Below, piece after piece: positions 19,327 to 26,938 of a DNA stretch of 64,000 nucleotides (position 1 is its first letter; the number at the start of each line of letters is the position of its first letter). Made by a program: the position numbers and the translations under genes. The stretch lies in NCBI GenBank assembly GCA_963769115.1, contig CAVYKN010000010.1:248001-312000 (forward strand). The letters run 5' to 3'. The DNA comes from DASTFY01 sp963769115 (lineage in GTDB: Bacteria > Actinomycetota > Acidimicrobiia > Acidimicrobiales > Ilumatobacteraceae). Below the pieces are notes generated by a model that did not search any database, was not told where the DNA came from, and worked only from the letters and a program-made list of their open reading frames with translations.

Positions 19327-19910
19327 GTGACCACGCCGTTCTCCGAGTCCCATCAGCAGCGAGTCGAGGAGGGCTGGCGGGCCGAGCTGGCCGGCGGGCT
19401 CACCACGATCACCGTGTTCGTCGTCGCGCTCGCCCACCTGCTCGGCGGCGGCCGCTGGCTGCTGCTCGACGTCGTGGCCACGGCGTTCCTGGTCCCGCTG
19501 GTGCTCATCGACCTCCGCGAGCGCCGCCTCCCGGACCGCCTGACGCTCGGCGGGTTCGCGGCGCTGCTGGCCCTGGTCGGAGCCCAGGGCGCGATCTCCG
19601 GCGACTTCGGCGCCGCTCGTCGGCGCGCTGGCCGGAGCCGCGGCGACCGCCGGCGTGCTGCTGGCGCTGCACCTGGCCAGCCCGCGTCGGGATGGGGTTC
19701 GGGGACGTGAAGCTCGGGCTGCTGCTCGGTGTGCTCATCGGCGTCCGGTCGGTGGGGCTCGTCCTGCCGGCGCTGCTCATCGCCGGGGTGCTCGGCGCGC
19801 TGGCCGGCCTGGTCCAGGTGGTCCGCCATCGGCGCCGCGACGTCACGCTGCCGTTCGGCCCGTACCTCGTGGCCGGCGCCGTCCTCGCCCTCGTGCTCAC
19901 CGGCCACTGA
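19327..19910 (+). CDS. Prepilin leader peptidase, A24 family, minimal form (two frameshifts)
   Basis: Integral-membrane aspartic protease that trims type IV prepilin-like leader peptides. Only the catalytic part is present (about 195 residues); the N-terminal methyltransferase/zinc domain of full PilD is absent. The two active-site motifs are visible: LIDLRERRLPDRLTLGG and GMGFGDVKLGLLLG. Hydrophobic helices include ITVFVVALAHLL, LLALVGAQGAI, GLVLPALLIAGVLGALAG and YLVAGAVLALVLTG. Shifts lie near 19612 and 19685. It is embedded in the shikimate cluster, so it is probably co-expressed with aroE and aroC; pilin substrates must be encoded elsewhere. Confidence 0.82.
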
Positions 19911-19939
19911 CGCCGCCCAGCGCGGACGGGCCGCGCCGG

Positions 19940-19945
19940 TACCAT
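19940..19945 (+). promoter_or_regulatory. Probable -10 box of aroC, leaderless
   Basis: TACCAT lies 6 nt before the aroC GTG, without a ribosome-binding site. It would allow aroC-aroK-aroB-aroQ to be transcribed separately from aroE. Confidence 0.45.
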
Positions 19946-19951
19946 GCCCGG

Positions 19952-21133
19952 GTGCTCCGCTTCCTGACCGCCGGGGAATCCCACGGCCAGGCTCTCGTCG
20001 TGATCGTCGAAGGCCTGCCCGCCGGCCTCCCCATCACGGTCGAGGAGGTGCAGGGCGAGCTGGCCCGCCGCCGCCTCGGCTACGGCCGCGGGCCCCGGAT
20101 GCGCTTCGAGGCCGACGAGCTCACGTTGCTGGGCGGGATCCGCCACGGGCGCACGCTCGGCTCGCCGGTCGCCATCGAGATCAAGAACAGCGAGTGGTTC
20201 CGCTCGGACCGCTGGCACCAGGAGATGTCGCCCGCCCCCGGCCAGACGGAGCATCCCCTCACCCAACCGCGGCCGGGGCACGCCGACCTGGCCGGCATGC
20301 AGAAGTACGGCTTCCGGGACGCCCGTGACGTGCTGGAGCGGGCGAGCGCCCGCGAGACGGCGGCGCGGGTCGCGGCCGGGTGCCTGGCGAAGGCCCTGCT
20401 GGCCGAGCTCGGCGTCAGCGTCCTGAGCCACGTGGTGCAGCTCGGCCCGGCGCGGTCGAAGAGCGTGGCGCGGCCCCGCCCGGAGGACCTCGACGCCGTC
20501 GACGAGTCGCCCGTGCGCTGCTTCGACGCCGCCGCCCAGGAGGCCATGATCGGGGCGATCGAGGCGGCCGCGAAAGATGGCGACTCACTCGGCGGCGTGG
20601 TCGAGGTGCTGGCCTACGGGGTGCCCGTCGGACTGGGCAGCCACGTCCACTGGGACCGCAAGCTGGACGGCCTGCTCGCCCAGGCCATCATGAGCATCCA
20701 GGCCGTCAAGGCGGTCGAGATCGGCGACGGCTTCGAGGTGGCGGGCCGCCGGGGTTCGCAGGCCCACGACCCGATCGTGTGGGACGCGAGCGCCGCCGAC
20801 AGCGGGACCGGCACCGGGTACCGCCGGGAGTCGACGCTGGCCGGCGGCACGGAGGGCGGCATGAGCACCGGCGAGCTGGTCGTGGTGAAGGCGGCGATGA
20901 AGCCGCTGGCCACGCTCAACCGGCCCACGCTGCGGACCGTGGACGTGGAGACGAAGGAATCGACCGTCAGCTTCAAGGAGCGCACCGACGTGACCGCCGT
21001 CCCCGCCATGGGCGTCGTGGCCGAGACGATGGTGGCCCTGGTCCTGGCGGCGGAGGCGCAACGCAAGTTCGGCGGCGACTCGGTGGCCGAGATGGTGCGC
21101 AACGCCGACGCCTACCGCGCCTCGCTCCGCTGA
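19952..21133 (+). CDS. aroC: Chorismate synthase
   Basis: Last shikimate-pathway step: EPSP to chorismate, needing reduced FMN. The 393-residue protein shows FLTAGESHGQALVVIVEGLPAG, RRLGYGRGPRMRFEADELTLLGGIRHGRTLGSPVA, GHADLAGMQKYGFRDARDVLERASARETAARVAAG and STLAGGTEGGMSTGELVV, all signature segments with the two invariant His residues. The frame is intact. The GTG at 19952 is supported by the family start (LRFLTAGESHG) and a leaderless -10 box. aroK follows after 10 bp. Confidence 0.96.
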   Translation: MLRFLTAGESHGQALVVIVEGLPAGLPITVEEVQGELARRRLGYGRGPRMRFEADELTLLGGIRHGRTLGSPVAIEIKNSEWFRSDRWHQEMSPAPGQTEHPLTQPRPGHADLAGMQKYGFRDARDVLERASARETAARVAAGCLAKALLAELGVSVLSHVVQLGPARSKSVARPRPEDLDAVDESPVRCFDAAAQEAMIGAIEAAAKDGDSLGGVVEVLAYGVPVGLGSHVHWDRKLDGLLAQAIMSIQAVKAVEIGDGFEVAGRRGSQAHDPIVWDASAADSGTGTGYRRESTLAGGTEGGMSTGELVVVKAAMKPLATLNRPTLRTVDVETKESTVSFKERTDVTAVPAMGVVAETMVALVLAAEAQRKFGGDSVAEMVRNADAYRASLR

Positions 21134-21143
21134 CGGACCGCTC

Positions 21144-21662
21144 GTGCACCTGGCGCTCGTGGGCATGATGGGATCGGGCAAGACCACCGTGGGGACGCGC
21201 GTGGCCGAGCTGCTGCACCGGCCGTTCCTGGACAGCGATCAGATGATCGAGGCCCGCGAGGGCCGGACCGTCCGTGAGATCTGGCTGACCGACGGCGAGC
21301 CTGCCTACCGGGCGCTGGAGACCAAGGTGCTGGAGGAGGCGCTTGCCCGACCCGACCCCGCGGTCGTGGCCGCCGCCGGCGGCGTCGTGTTGCGGGCGGA
21401 GAACCGGCGACTGCTGCGGCGGGCCGACGTCTGCACCGTCCGCCTCGTCGCCGATCCCGAGGCGCTCGTGACAAGGGTCGGGCGGCAGGGCCACCGGCCG
21501 CTGCCGGACGACGACCCGCTGGCCGCCTTGCGCCGCCTGACGACTGAGCGCGAGGAGCTCTACCGAGAGGTGGCCGACGCCACCGTCGAGACGGGGAACG
21601 CGCCGATCGAGACCGTGACGAACGAGGTGCTGCGGGCGCTGGCCGTGTGTGAGGCACCGTGA
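21144..21662 (+). CDS. aroK: Shikimate kinase
   Basis: Phosphorylates shikimate with ATP. LALVGMMGSGKTTVGTRVAELL is the Walker A segment, FLDSDQMIEAREGRTVREIW binds shikimate (conserved Asp) and VVAAAGGVVLRAENRRLL is the GGG-type substrate loop. RQGHRPLPDDDP forms the lid. The 172-residue length is normal. It starts with GTG and its stop overlaps the GTG of aroB (GTGA), so translation is coupled. Confidence 0.95.
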   Translation: MHLALVGMMGSGKTTVGTRVAELLHRPFLDSDQMIEAREGRTVREIWLTDGEPAYRALETKVLEEALARPDPAVVAAAGGVVLRAENRRLLRRADVCTVRLVADPEALVTRVGRQGHRPLPDDDPLAALRRLTTEREELYREVADATVETGNAPIETVTNEVLRALAVCEAP

Positions 21663-22690
21663 TCCGGGTCCCCGTGCCGCTGGCCGACCAGCCGTACGAC
21701 GTGTGGGTGGGGGAGGGAGCGGCGTCGCTCCTCGCCAGCGTGCTGCCCGCCGGTGTCGACCGGCTGATGGTGGTCAGCCAGCCGGGCGTGCCGGACCTGA
21801 TCGAGCGGGACCGCGTCGTGGCCCGCGTCGAGCTCGGCGACGGCGAGGCCTACAAGACGCTGGCCACTGTCGAGCAGCTCTGCCGCGACTTCGCCCGCGC
21901 CGGGCTGACCCGGCGGGACTGCATCGTGGCGGTCGGGGGCGGGATGGTCACCGACGTGGCCGGCTTCGCCGCCGCCAGCTACCACCGGGGCATCGCGGTG
22001 GTCCACGTTCCCACCACGCTCCTCGGCATGGTGGACGCCGCCATCGGCGGCAAGACGGGCGTCAACCTGCCGGAGGGCAAGAACCTGGTCGGCGCCTTCT
22101 GGCAACCGGCGGCCGTCCTGTGCGACCTGACCGCGCTGGAGACCCTGCCGGAGCGCGAGCTGCGCAGCGGGCTGGGGGAGATGGCCAAGTACCACTTCCT
22201 GACCGGTGACGACCTCATGGCCATGCCGCTCGATGAGCGGGTGGCGCGGTGCGTGGCCATCAAGGCCGAGGTCGTCGTGACCGACGAGCGTGAAGCTCCG
22301 GCCGGCACCGCGGTGGCTGGCGGGGCCGGGAGGGCCAGCCTCAACTACGGCCACACGCTGGCCCACGCGCTGGAGATCACGACCGGGCACGACCTGCGCC
22401 ACGGCGAGGCGGTGGCCATCGGGCTCGTCTACGCGGCGGAGCTGGCGGGCGTGCTCGGCCGCATCGGGCCGGATCGGATCGACGAGCACCGCGCCGTGAT
22501 CGAGCGGTACGGCCTCGACGCCACGCTGCCGGCCGGGTCCGACCCTGACCGGCTCGTGGAGCTGATGGGTCGCGACAAGAAGGCGCTCGACGGGCTGACC
22601 TTCGTGCTCGACGGTCCCCGAGGGGTGGAGCTGGTCGCCGGCGTCGACCCGACCGACGTGAAGGCCGCGCTGGCCCGCATGGGAGCATGA
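21659..22690 (+). CDS. aroB: 3-dehydroquinate synthase
   Basis: Second shikimate step: DAHP to 3-dehydroquinate, NAD- and metal-dependent. The 343-residue protein contains the NAD site AVGGGMVTDVAGFAAASYHRG, HVPTTLLGMVDAAIGGKTGVNLPEGKNLVGAF with the catalytic Lys, the metal ligand Glu in SGLGEMAKY, and His ligands in LNYGHTLAHALE and DLRHGEAVAIG. No DAHP synthase (aroF/G) is in the window. Intact; the GTG start overlaps aroK. Confidence 0.96.
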   Translation: MIRVPVPLADQPYDVWVGEGAASLLASVLPAGVDRLMVVSQPGVPDLIERDRVVARVELGDGEAYKTLATVEQLCRDFARAGLTRRDCIVAVGGGMVTDVAGFAAASYHRGIAVVHVPTTLLGMVDAAIGGKTGVNLPEGKNLVGAFWQPAAVLCDLTALETLPERELRSGLGEMAKYHFLTGDDLMAMPLDERVARCVAIKAEVVVTDEREAPAGTAVAGGAGRASLNYGHTLAHALEITTGHDLRHGEAVAIGLVYAAELAGVLGRIGPDRIDEHRAVIERYGLDATLPAGSDPDRLVELMGRDKKALDGLTFVLDGPRGVELVAGVDPTDVKAALARMGA

Positions 22691-22694
22691 AACG

Positions 22695-24254
22695 GTGACG
22701 CAGCCGCTGCTGCTCGTCCTGCACGGGCCCAACCTCAACCTGCTCGGCGAGCGGGAGCCGGCCGTGTACGGCACGGCCACGCTGGAGGACTACGTGCAGG
22801 CCGCGCGGGACGCCGCCGCCCGCCACGGGTGGGACGTCGAGGCCTTCCAGACGAACCACGAGGGCGAGCTGGTGGACGCCATCCACGGCGCCCGGGGACG
22901 CTGCGCAGCCATCCTCATCAACCCCGGTGCCTTCACCCACTACGCCTGGTCGCTGCACGACGCGCTCGCCGCGTTCGAGGGTCCGGTGCTGGAGGTGCAC
23001 ATCTCCAACCCGAGCGCCCGCGAGCCGTGGCGCCACACGAGCGTGGTGGCGCCGGTGGCCGCGGGTTCGATCATGGGCCTGGGCCTGGCCGGGTACGGGC
23101 TGGCCGTCGACGCGCTCGCCGGGCTGGTGGCGCGGATCGTGAACCTGCCGTCGTTGGAGGTCGGGCCGCGGGCCGGTCGCGTCCGGGACCGGCTGGCCGG
23201 CGCCGGCGTCGACGCCCTGCTGGTCACCGACCTCGTCAACGTCCGCTGGCTGACCGGGTTCACCGGCTCGGCCGGCCGGGCGCTCGTCCTGCCCGACGGG
23301 GTGGTGCTCGTCACCGACGGCCGGTACGAGGAGCGGGCGGCGGAGGAGCTGGCCGCAGTGGGTTGTGACGCCACCGTGACCATCGGCCGTTCGGTGGCGG
23401 CCCAGGACGAGGCGCTGGCCACGGCCGTGCGCGGGCTCGCCCGGGTGGGGCTGGAGGCCGAGCACGTCAGCTGGGCCGGGGTGGAGCGGTACCGCACAGC
23501 GCTGCCGGCCGAGCTGGTTCCGACGAGCGGGCTGGTCGAGGCCGAGCGCCGCACCAAGGACGCCGGCGAGCTGGCCCGCATCGAGCACGCCTGCGCGCTC
23601 GCCAGCCAGGCGCTGGCCGACGTGTTCCACCTCCTCGATGCCGAGCCGACCGAAGCCGCGTTCGCGCTGGCGCTGGAGGACCGGATGCGGGCGCTCGGCG
23701 CCGACGGGCCGAGCTTCCCGTCCATAGTGGCCAGCGGACCGAACGCGGCGAAGCCTCACCACGACCCGTCCGACCGGCGCATCACCGACGGCGACTGCCT
23801 GATCCTCGACTTCGGCGCCCTGTACGACGGCTACCACTCGGACATGACCCGCACCGCGCTCCTCGGTGACGTGGACCCGTGGCTGCAGGACGGGTTCGCC
23901 GCCGTCGAGGCCGTGCAGGCGGCCGGCGTGGCCGCAGCCCGGCCCGGCCTGGCCGGGCGCGCCCTGGACGGGGTGTGCCGCACGGGGCTGACCGGGTCCG
24001 GCCTGGGTGACTACTTCACCCACGGCACAGGCCACGGGGTGGGGCTCCTGATCCACGAGGTCCCGTGGGCCACGGCGGGCTCGGTCGACACGCTGGCCGT
24101 CGGGGACGTCGTGACCGTCGAGCCCGGGGTCTATCGTGCAGGGCTCGGCGGCGTCCGGATCGAGGACACCGTGGTGATCACCGTCGACGGCTGCCGACCC
24201 CTCACGCACACACCGAAGGACCTCTCATGCCTGCGATCTCCACCAACGACTTGA
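22695..24254 (+). CDS. aroQ: AroQ type II 3-dehydroquinase fused in frame to an M24 Xaa-Pro-type peptidase
   Basis: One 519-codon frame holds two proteins. Residues 1-147 are a complete type II 3-dehydroquinate dehydratase: LVLHGPNLNLLGEREPAVYG, FQTNHEGELVDAIHGA, LINPGAFTHYAWSLHDAL and VEVHISNP-type EVHISNPSAREPWRHTS. Residues from about 150 are a complete M24 creatinase/prolidase-like peptidase with ligands in LILDFGALYDGYHSDMTRT, THGTGHGVGLLIHEVP, VEPGVY and RIEDTVV. There is no stop between them. An in-frame GTG at the junction (VNLPSLEVG, about 23138) overlaps an out-of-frame TGA, so in related genomes these may be two GTGA-coupled genes; a nearby indel could have fused them. The end runs 28 bp into efp. 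Confidence 0.85.
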   Translation: MTQPLLLVLHGPNLNLLGEREPAVYGTATLEDYVQAARDAAARHGWDVEAFQTNHEGELVDAIHGARGRCAAILINPGAFTHYAWSLHDALAAFEGPVLEVHISNPSAREPWRHTSVVAPVAAGSIMGLGLAGYGLAVDALAGLVARIVNLPSLEVGPRAGRVRDRLAGAGVDALLVTDLVNVRWLTGFTGSAGRALVLPDGVVLVTDGRYEERAAEELAAVGCDATVTIGRSVAAQDEALATAVRGLARVGLEAEHVSWAGVERYRTALPAELVPTSGLVEAERRTKDAGELARIEHACALASQALADVFHLLDAEPTEAAFALALEDRMRALGADGPSFPSIVASGPNAAKPHHDPSDRRITDGDCLILDFGALYDGYHSDMTRTALLGDVDPWLQDGFAAVEAVQAAGVAAARPGLAGRALDGVCRTGLTGSGLGDYFTHGTGHGVGLLIHEVPWATAGSVDTLAVGDVVTVEPGVYRAGLGGVRIEDTVVITVDGCRPLTHTPKDLSCLRSPPTT

Positions 24255-24790
24255 AGAACGGCATCACGCTGCAGCTCGACAACGGGCTGTTCACGGTCGT
24301 CGACTTCCAGCACGTGAAGCCCGGCAAGGGCGGGGCGTTCGTGCGCACCAAGCTCAAGAACGTGCGGACCGGCTCGGTCCTCGAGCGCACGTTCAACGCC
24401 GGGGTCCGCGTCGAACAGGCCATCGTCGACAAGCGGGACATGCAGTTCCTGTACCGCGACGGCGACGACTACGTCTTCATGGACAGGGTGTCCTACGAGC
24501 AGGTCCCCGTACCGCCGTCGGCGCTCGGCGAGGCGGCCGACTACCTGGTGGAGCAGATGACGGCCAACCTCGCCACCTTCGAGGGCGAGATCGTGCAGGT
24601 GGAGATCGCCCCGTCGGTGGAGCTGACGATCGCCCAGACGGAGCCGGGCGTGCAGGGCGACCGGGTCTCTGGCGCCCGCAAGCCGGCGACGCTGGAGACC
24701 GGGCTCGTCATCCAGGTGCCGCTGTTCGTGAACCCCGGTGACCGGGTCAAGGTGGACACCCGCTCCGGCGAGTACCTCACGCGGGTCTGA
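24227..24790 (+). CDS. efp: Elongation factor P
   Basis: Relieves ribosome stalling at polyproline. The 187 residues form the three-beta-barrel EF-P: ISTNDLKNGITLQLDNGLFTVVDFQHVKPGKGGAFVRTKLKN (domain I, with the conserved Lys in PGKGGAF), then domains II and III with QTEPGVQGDRV, ATLETGLVIQVPLFV and GDRVKVDTRSGEYLTRV. GAAGGA lies a few bases before the ATG at 24227. It follows the M24 peptidase and precedes nusB, the standard aroQ-pepQ-efp-nusB order. Confidence 0.97.
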   Translation: MPAISTNDLKNGITLQLDNGLFTVVDFQHVKPGKGGAFVRTKLKNVRTGSVLERTFNAGVRVEQAIVDKRDMQFLYRDGDDYVFMDRVSYEQVPVPPSALGEAADYLVEQMTANLATFEGEIVQVEIAPSVELTIAQTEPGVQGDRVSGARKPATLETGLVIQVPLFVNPGDRVKVDTRSGEYLTRV

Positions 24791-24793
24791 CGG

Positions 24794-25255
24794 GTGGCGT
24801 TCGACGAGCGCGAGGAGGACCCGCGCTCGGACGCCCGGGAGCGGGCGCTGTCCCTGCTCTACGAGGCCGAGTCCAAGGAGGAGGCGCCGCGGCAGGTGCT
24901 GGCGGCCCTACCCGTGCCCCCGGCGGCGCTGGTGGTGACGCTGGTCGAGGGGGTCGAGGACCATCGGCCCGAGCTCGACGCGCTCATCGCCGGGCACGCC
25001 CGCAACTGGAGCCTCGACCGCATGCCGGCCATCGACCGCAACGTGCTCCGCCTGGCCCTCTACGAGCTGAAGGACCGGCCGGACGTGCCGGTGGCGGTCG
25101 TGATCGACGAGGCCGTAGAGCTGGCCAAGCGCTTCTCCACCGACGACTCCGGCCGCTTCGTCAACGGGATGCTGTCGGCCATCGCCCCCAAGCTCCGCCC
25201 GAGCCGCGACCTTCTCCTCGACCGTCCGGCCGAGGATGATCAGCCGCCGTCCTGA
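24794..25255 (+). CDS. nusB: Transcription antitermination factor NusB
   Basis: All-helical protein that joins NusE/S10 at boxA RNA for rRNA antitermination. 153 residues. RERALSLLYEAESKEE and the C-terminal helices NWSLDRMPAIDRNVLRLALYEL, VVIDEAVELAKRFSTDDSGRFVNGMLSAI are the family signature. It starts with GTG 3 bp after efp. The pyr promoter lies only about 30 bp beyond its stop. Confidence 0.96.
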   Translation: MAFDEREEDPRSDARERALSLLYEAESKEEAPRQVLAALPVPPAALVVTLVEGVEDHRPELDALIAGHARNWSLDRMPAIDRNVLRLALYELKDRPDVPVAVVIDEAVELAKRFSTDDSGRFVNGMLSAIAPKLRPSRDLLLDRPAEDDQPPS

Positions 25256-25287
25256 CGCCATCCGCGGCGGGAGGCGGCCGCGGCCGC

Positions 25288-25293
25288 TATGGT
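25288..25293 (+). promoter_or_regulatory. Probable -10 box of the pyr operon
   Basis: TATGGT, about 15 nt upstream of the PyrR-type RNA loop. A start site near 25300 would place the loop at the very 5' end of the transcript. No clear -35 element was seen. Confidence 0.4.
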
Positions 25294-25308
25294 GCCGGGA
25301 GCCGTCAA

Positions 25309-25330
25309 GTGGGTCCCGTGAGGCCCATAC
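25309..25330 (+). promoter_or_regulatory. PyrR-binding RNA loop in the pyr leader
   Basis: The leader RNA contains UCCCGUGAGG (25314-25323) closed by a short UGGG/CCCA stem. This fits the PyrR binding-loop core UCCNGNGAGG known from Bacillus and mycobacterial pyr leaders. The ribosome-binding site GGAGGAGG (25331-25338) begins directly after it, so PyrR-UMP binding would be expected to block translation of pyrR. Confidence 0.7.
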
Positions 25331-25343
25331 GGAGGAGGAATCC

Positions 25344-25937
25344 ATGAGCGCTGCGAGCCCGCGGCCGCCCACCGAGCCGAGCACCGCCCGCCCCCTGCGA
25401 GGGGGCGTTTTTCATGTCCGGGCCCAGGTGCTGAGCGCCGACGACATCCGCCGCGCCGTGACCCGCATCGCCCACGAGGTCGTGGAGCGCAACCGGGGTG
25501 ACGAGCACGTGGCGGTGATCGGGCTGGCCAACGGCGGCACGTGGCTGGCCGAGGCGCTGACCAAGGCCATCGCCGGCATCGAGGGTCACCGGCCACCGGC
25601 CGCGGGCGTGCTCGACGTCAGCCTGCACCGGGACGACATCGGGCTGCGACCGGTGCTGCCGGGTTCGATCACCACCATCCCCGGCTCGCTCGACGGGCGG
25701 GTGGTGGTCCTCGTCGACGATGTGCTCTACACGGGCCGGACCGTGCGGGCCGCCCTCGACGCCCTCAACGACTACGGCCGCCCCCGAGCCGTGCAGCTCG
25801 CCGTGCTGGTCGACCGGGGTCACCGCGAGCTGCCGATCCGGCCCGACTACGTGGGCAAGAACCTGCCCACCGGTGCCGACGAGGAGGTCCGGGTGAGCCC
25901 TGACGGCGTCGAGATCGGGACGATGGTGGCGCCGTGA
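25344..25937 (+). CDS. pyrR: Bifunctional pyr regulator PyrR / uracil phosphoribosyltransferase
   Basis: RNA-binding repressor of pyrimidine genes that senses UMP and also converts uracil + PRPP to UMP. The conserved part begins AQVLSADDIRRAVTRIAHEVVERN and contains the PRPP loop VVVLVDDVLYTGRTVRAAL and the C-terminal LPIRPDYVGKNLPTGADEEVRV. The ATG at 25344 (GGAGGAGG, 5 nt away) gives a 27-residue Pro/Ser/Arg-rich extension whose codons 16-23 are the stem of an intrinsic terminator; a GTG at 25428 would give a normal-length protein. The long start has the better ribosome-binding site. The stop overlaps pyrB (GTGA). Confidence 0.92.
   Translation: MSAASPRPPTEPSTARPLRGGVFHVRAQVLSADDIRRAVTRIAHEVVERNRGDEHVAVIGLANGGTWLAEALTKAIAGIEGHRPPAAGVLDVSLHRDDIGLRPVLPGSITTIPGSLDGRVVVLVDDVLYTGRTVRAALDALNDYGRPRAVQLAVLVDRGHRELPIRPDYVGKNLPTGADEEVRVSPDGVEIGTMVAP
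25389..25412 (+). terminator. Intrinsic terminator (attenuator) inside the pyrR leader/N-terminal codons
   Basis: CGCCCCC (25389-25395), loop TGCGA, GGGGGCG (25401-25407), then TTTTT: a perfect 7-bp GC stem followed by a U-run, unusual in this GC-rich window. It lies 60 nt after the PyrR loop and is read through by the pyrR frame, so a translating ribosome would melt it. Confidence 0.75.
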
Positions 25938-26938
25938 GCGGGCTGGACACGGCGGCCAACCGGAGGCAGCACCTCCGCTCCATCGAGGAGCTGTCGGTGG
26001 ACGACCTCGTCGACGTGCTCGACCTCACCGACCACATGGTCGAGGTGTGCCGGCGGCCGGTGCCCAAGGTTCCGGCCCTGCGGGGGCGGACCGTGCTGTC
26101 GCTCTTCTTCGAGGACTCGACGCGCACGCGCCTGTCGTTCGAGACCGCGGCCAAGCGCCTCTCCGCCGACACCATGACCTTCTCGGCCTCGTCCTCCAGC
26201 GTCAACAAGGGCGAGAGCCTGCGCGACACCGTGGAGACGCTCGACGCCATGGGCATCGACGCGGCCGTCGTGCGCCACCGCTCCTCGGGCGTGCCGTGGC
26301 AGGTGTCCCGCTGGACGGGCGCCAGCATCATCAACGCCGGGGACGGCTGGCACCAGCACCCCACCCAGGCGCTGCTCGACGCCTACACCATCCGCACCGA
26401 GCACCCGGCCGCCCGGTCCGCCGTCGCCGAGGGCAGACGACCGCTCGAGGGGTTGCACATCGGCATCCTCGGCGACATCAAGCACTCCCGGGTGGCCCGC
26501 TCGAACGTCCAGGCCTTCCAGGCCCTCGGCGCCACGGTGACGCTCATCGCGCCCCGCACCCTCCTCCCGCCCAGTGTGGCCGGGTGGGGGACCCAACTGA
26601 CGGTGACCACCGACCTCGACGAGGTCCTGCCCAAGCTCGATGTGGCCTACGTCTTGCGCATGCAGCTCGAACGTCAGGAGCAGGCGCTGGTGCCGACGCT
26701 GCGGGAGTACACGGCCCGCTTCGGCCTCACCCCGGAGCGGGCCCACCGGATGCCCGGTGACGCGCTCGTCATGCACCCGGGTCCCATGAACCGCGGTGTC
26801 GAGATCGCCCCGGAGGTGGCCGATCGGCCCAACGCGGTCATCACCCACCAGGTGGCCAACGGGGTCGCCGTGCGCATGGCCGTGCTCTACCGGTTGCTCG
26901 GCTCGGGCGTGCCGCTCACCGGAGGCTCCGATGCCTGA
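25934..26938 (+). CDS. pyrB: Aspartate carbamoyltransferase catalytic subunit
   Basis: Carbamoyl phosphate + aspartate to carbamoyl-aspartate. The 334-residue protein has LFFEDSTRTRLSFETAAKRL (carbamoyl-phosphate site), GDGWHQHPTQALLDAYTI (HPTQ), and MHPGPMNRGVEIAPEV in the aspartate domain. No regulatory chain pyrI is present, as usual in Actinobacteria. GTG start coupled to pyrR; the stop overlaps the ATG of pyrC. Confidence 0.96.
   Translation: MSGLDTAANRRQHLRSIEELSVDDLVDVLDLTDHMVEVCRRPVPKVPALRGRTVLSLFFEDSTRTRLSFETAAKRLSADTMTFSASSSSVNKGESLRDTVETLDAMGIDAAVVRHRSSGVPWQVSRWTGASIINAGDGWHQHPTQALLDAYTIRTEHPAARSAVAEGRRPLEGLHIGILGDIKHSRVARSNVQAFQALGATVTLIAPRTLLPPSVAGWGTQLTVTTDLDEVLPKLDVAYVLRMQLERQEQALVPTLREYTARFGLTPERAHRMPGDALVMHPGPMNRGVEIAPEVADRPNAVITHQVANGVAVRMAVLYRLLGSGVPLTGGSDA

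Noticed and set aside
6269..19910. Programmed ribosomal frameshifting as cause of the many frame changes
   Set aside because: No shared slippery heptamer or stimulatory stem, multiple shifts within single genes, and a mix of contexts; sequence error is simpler.
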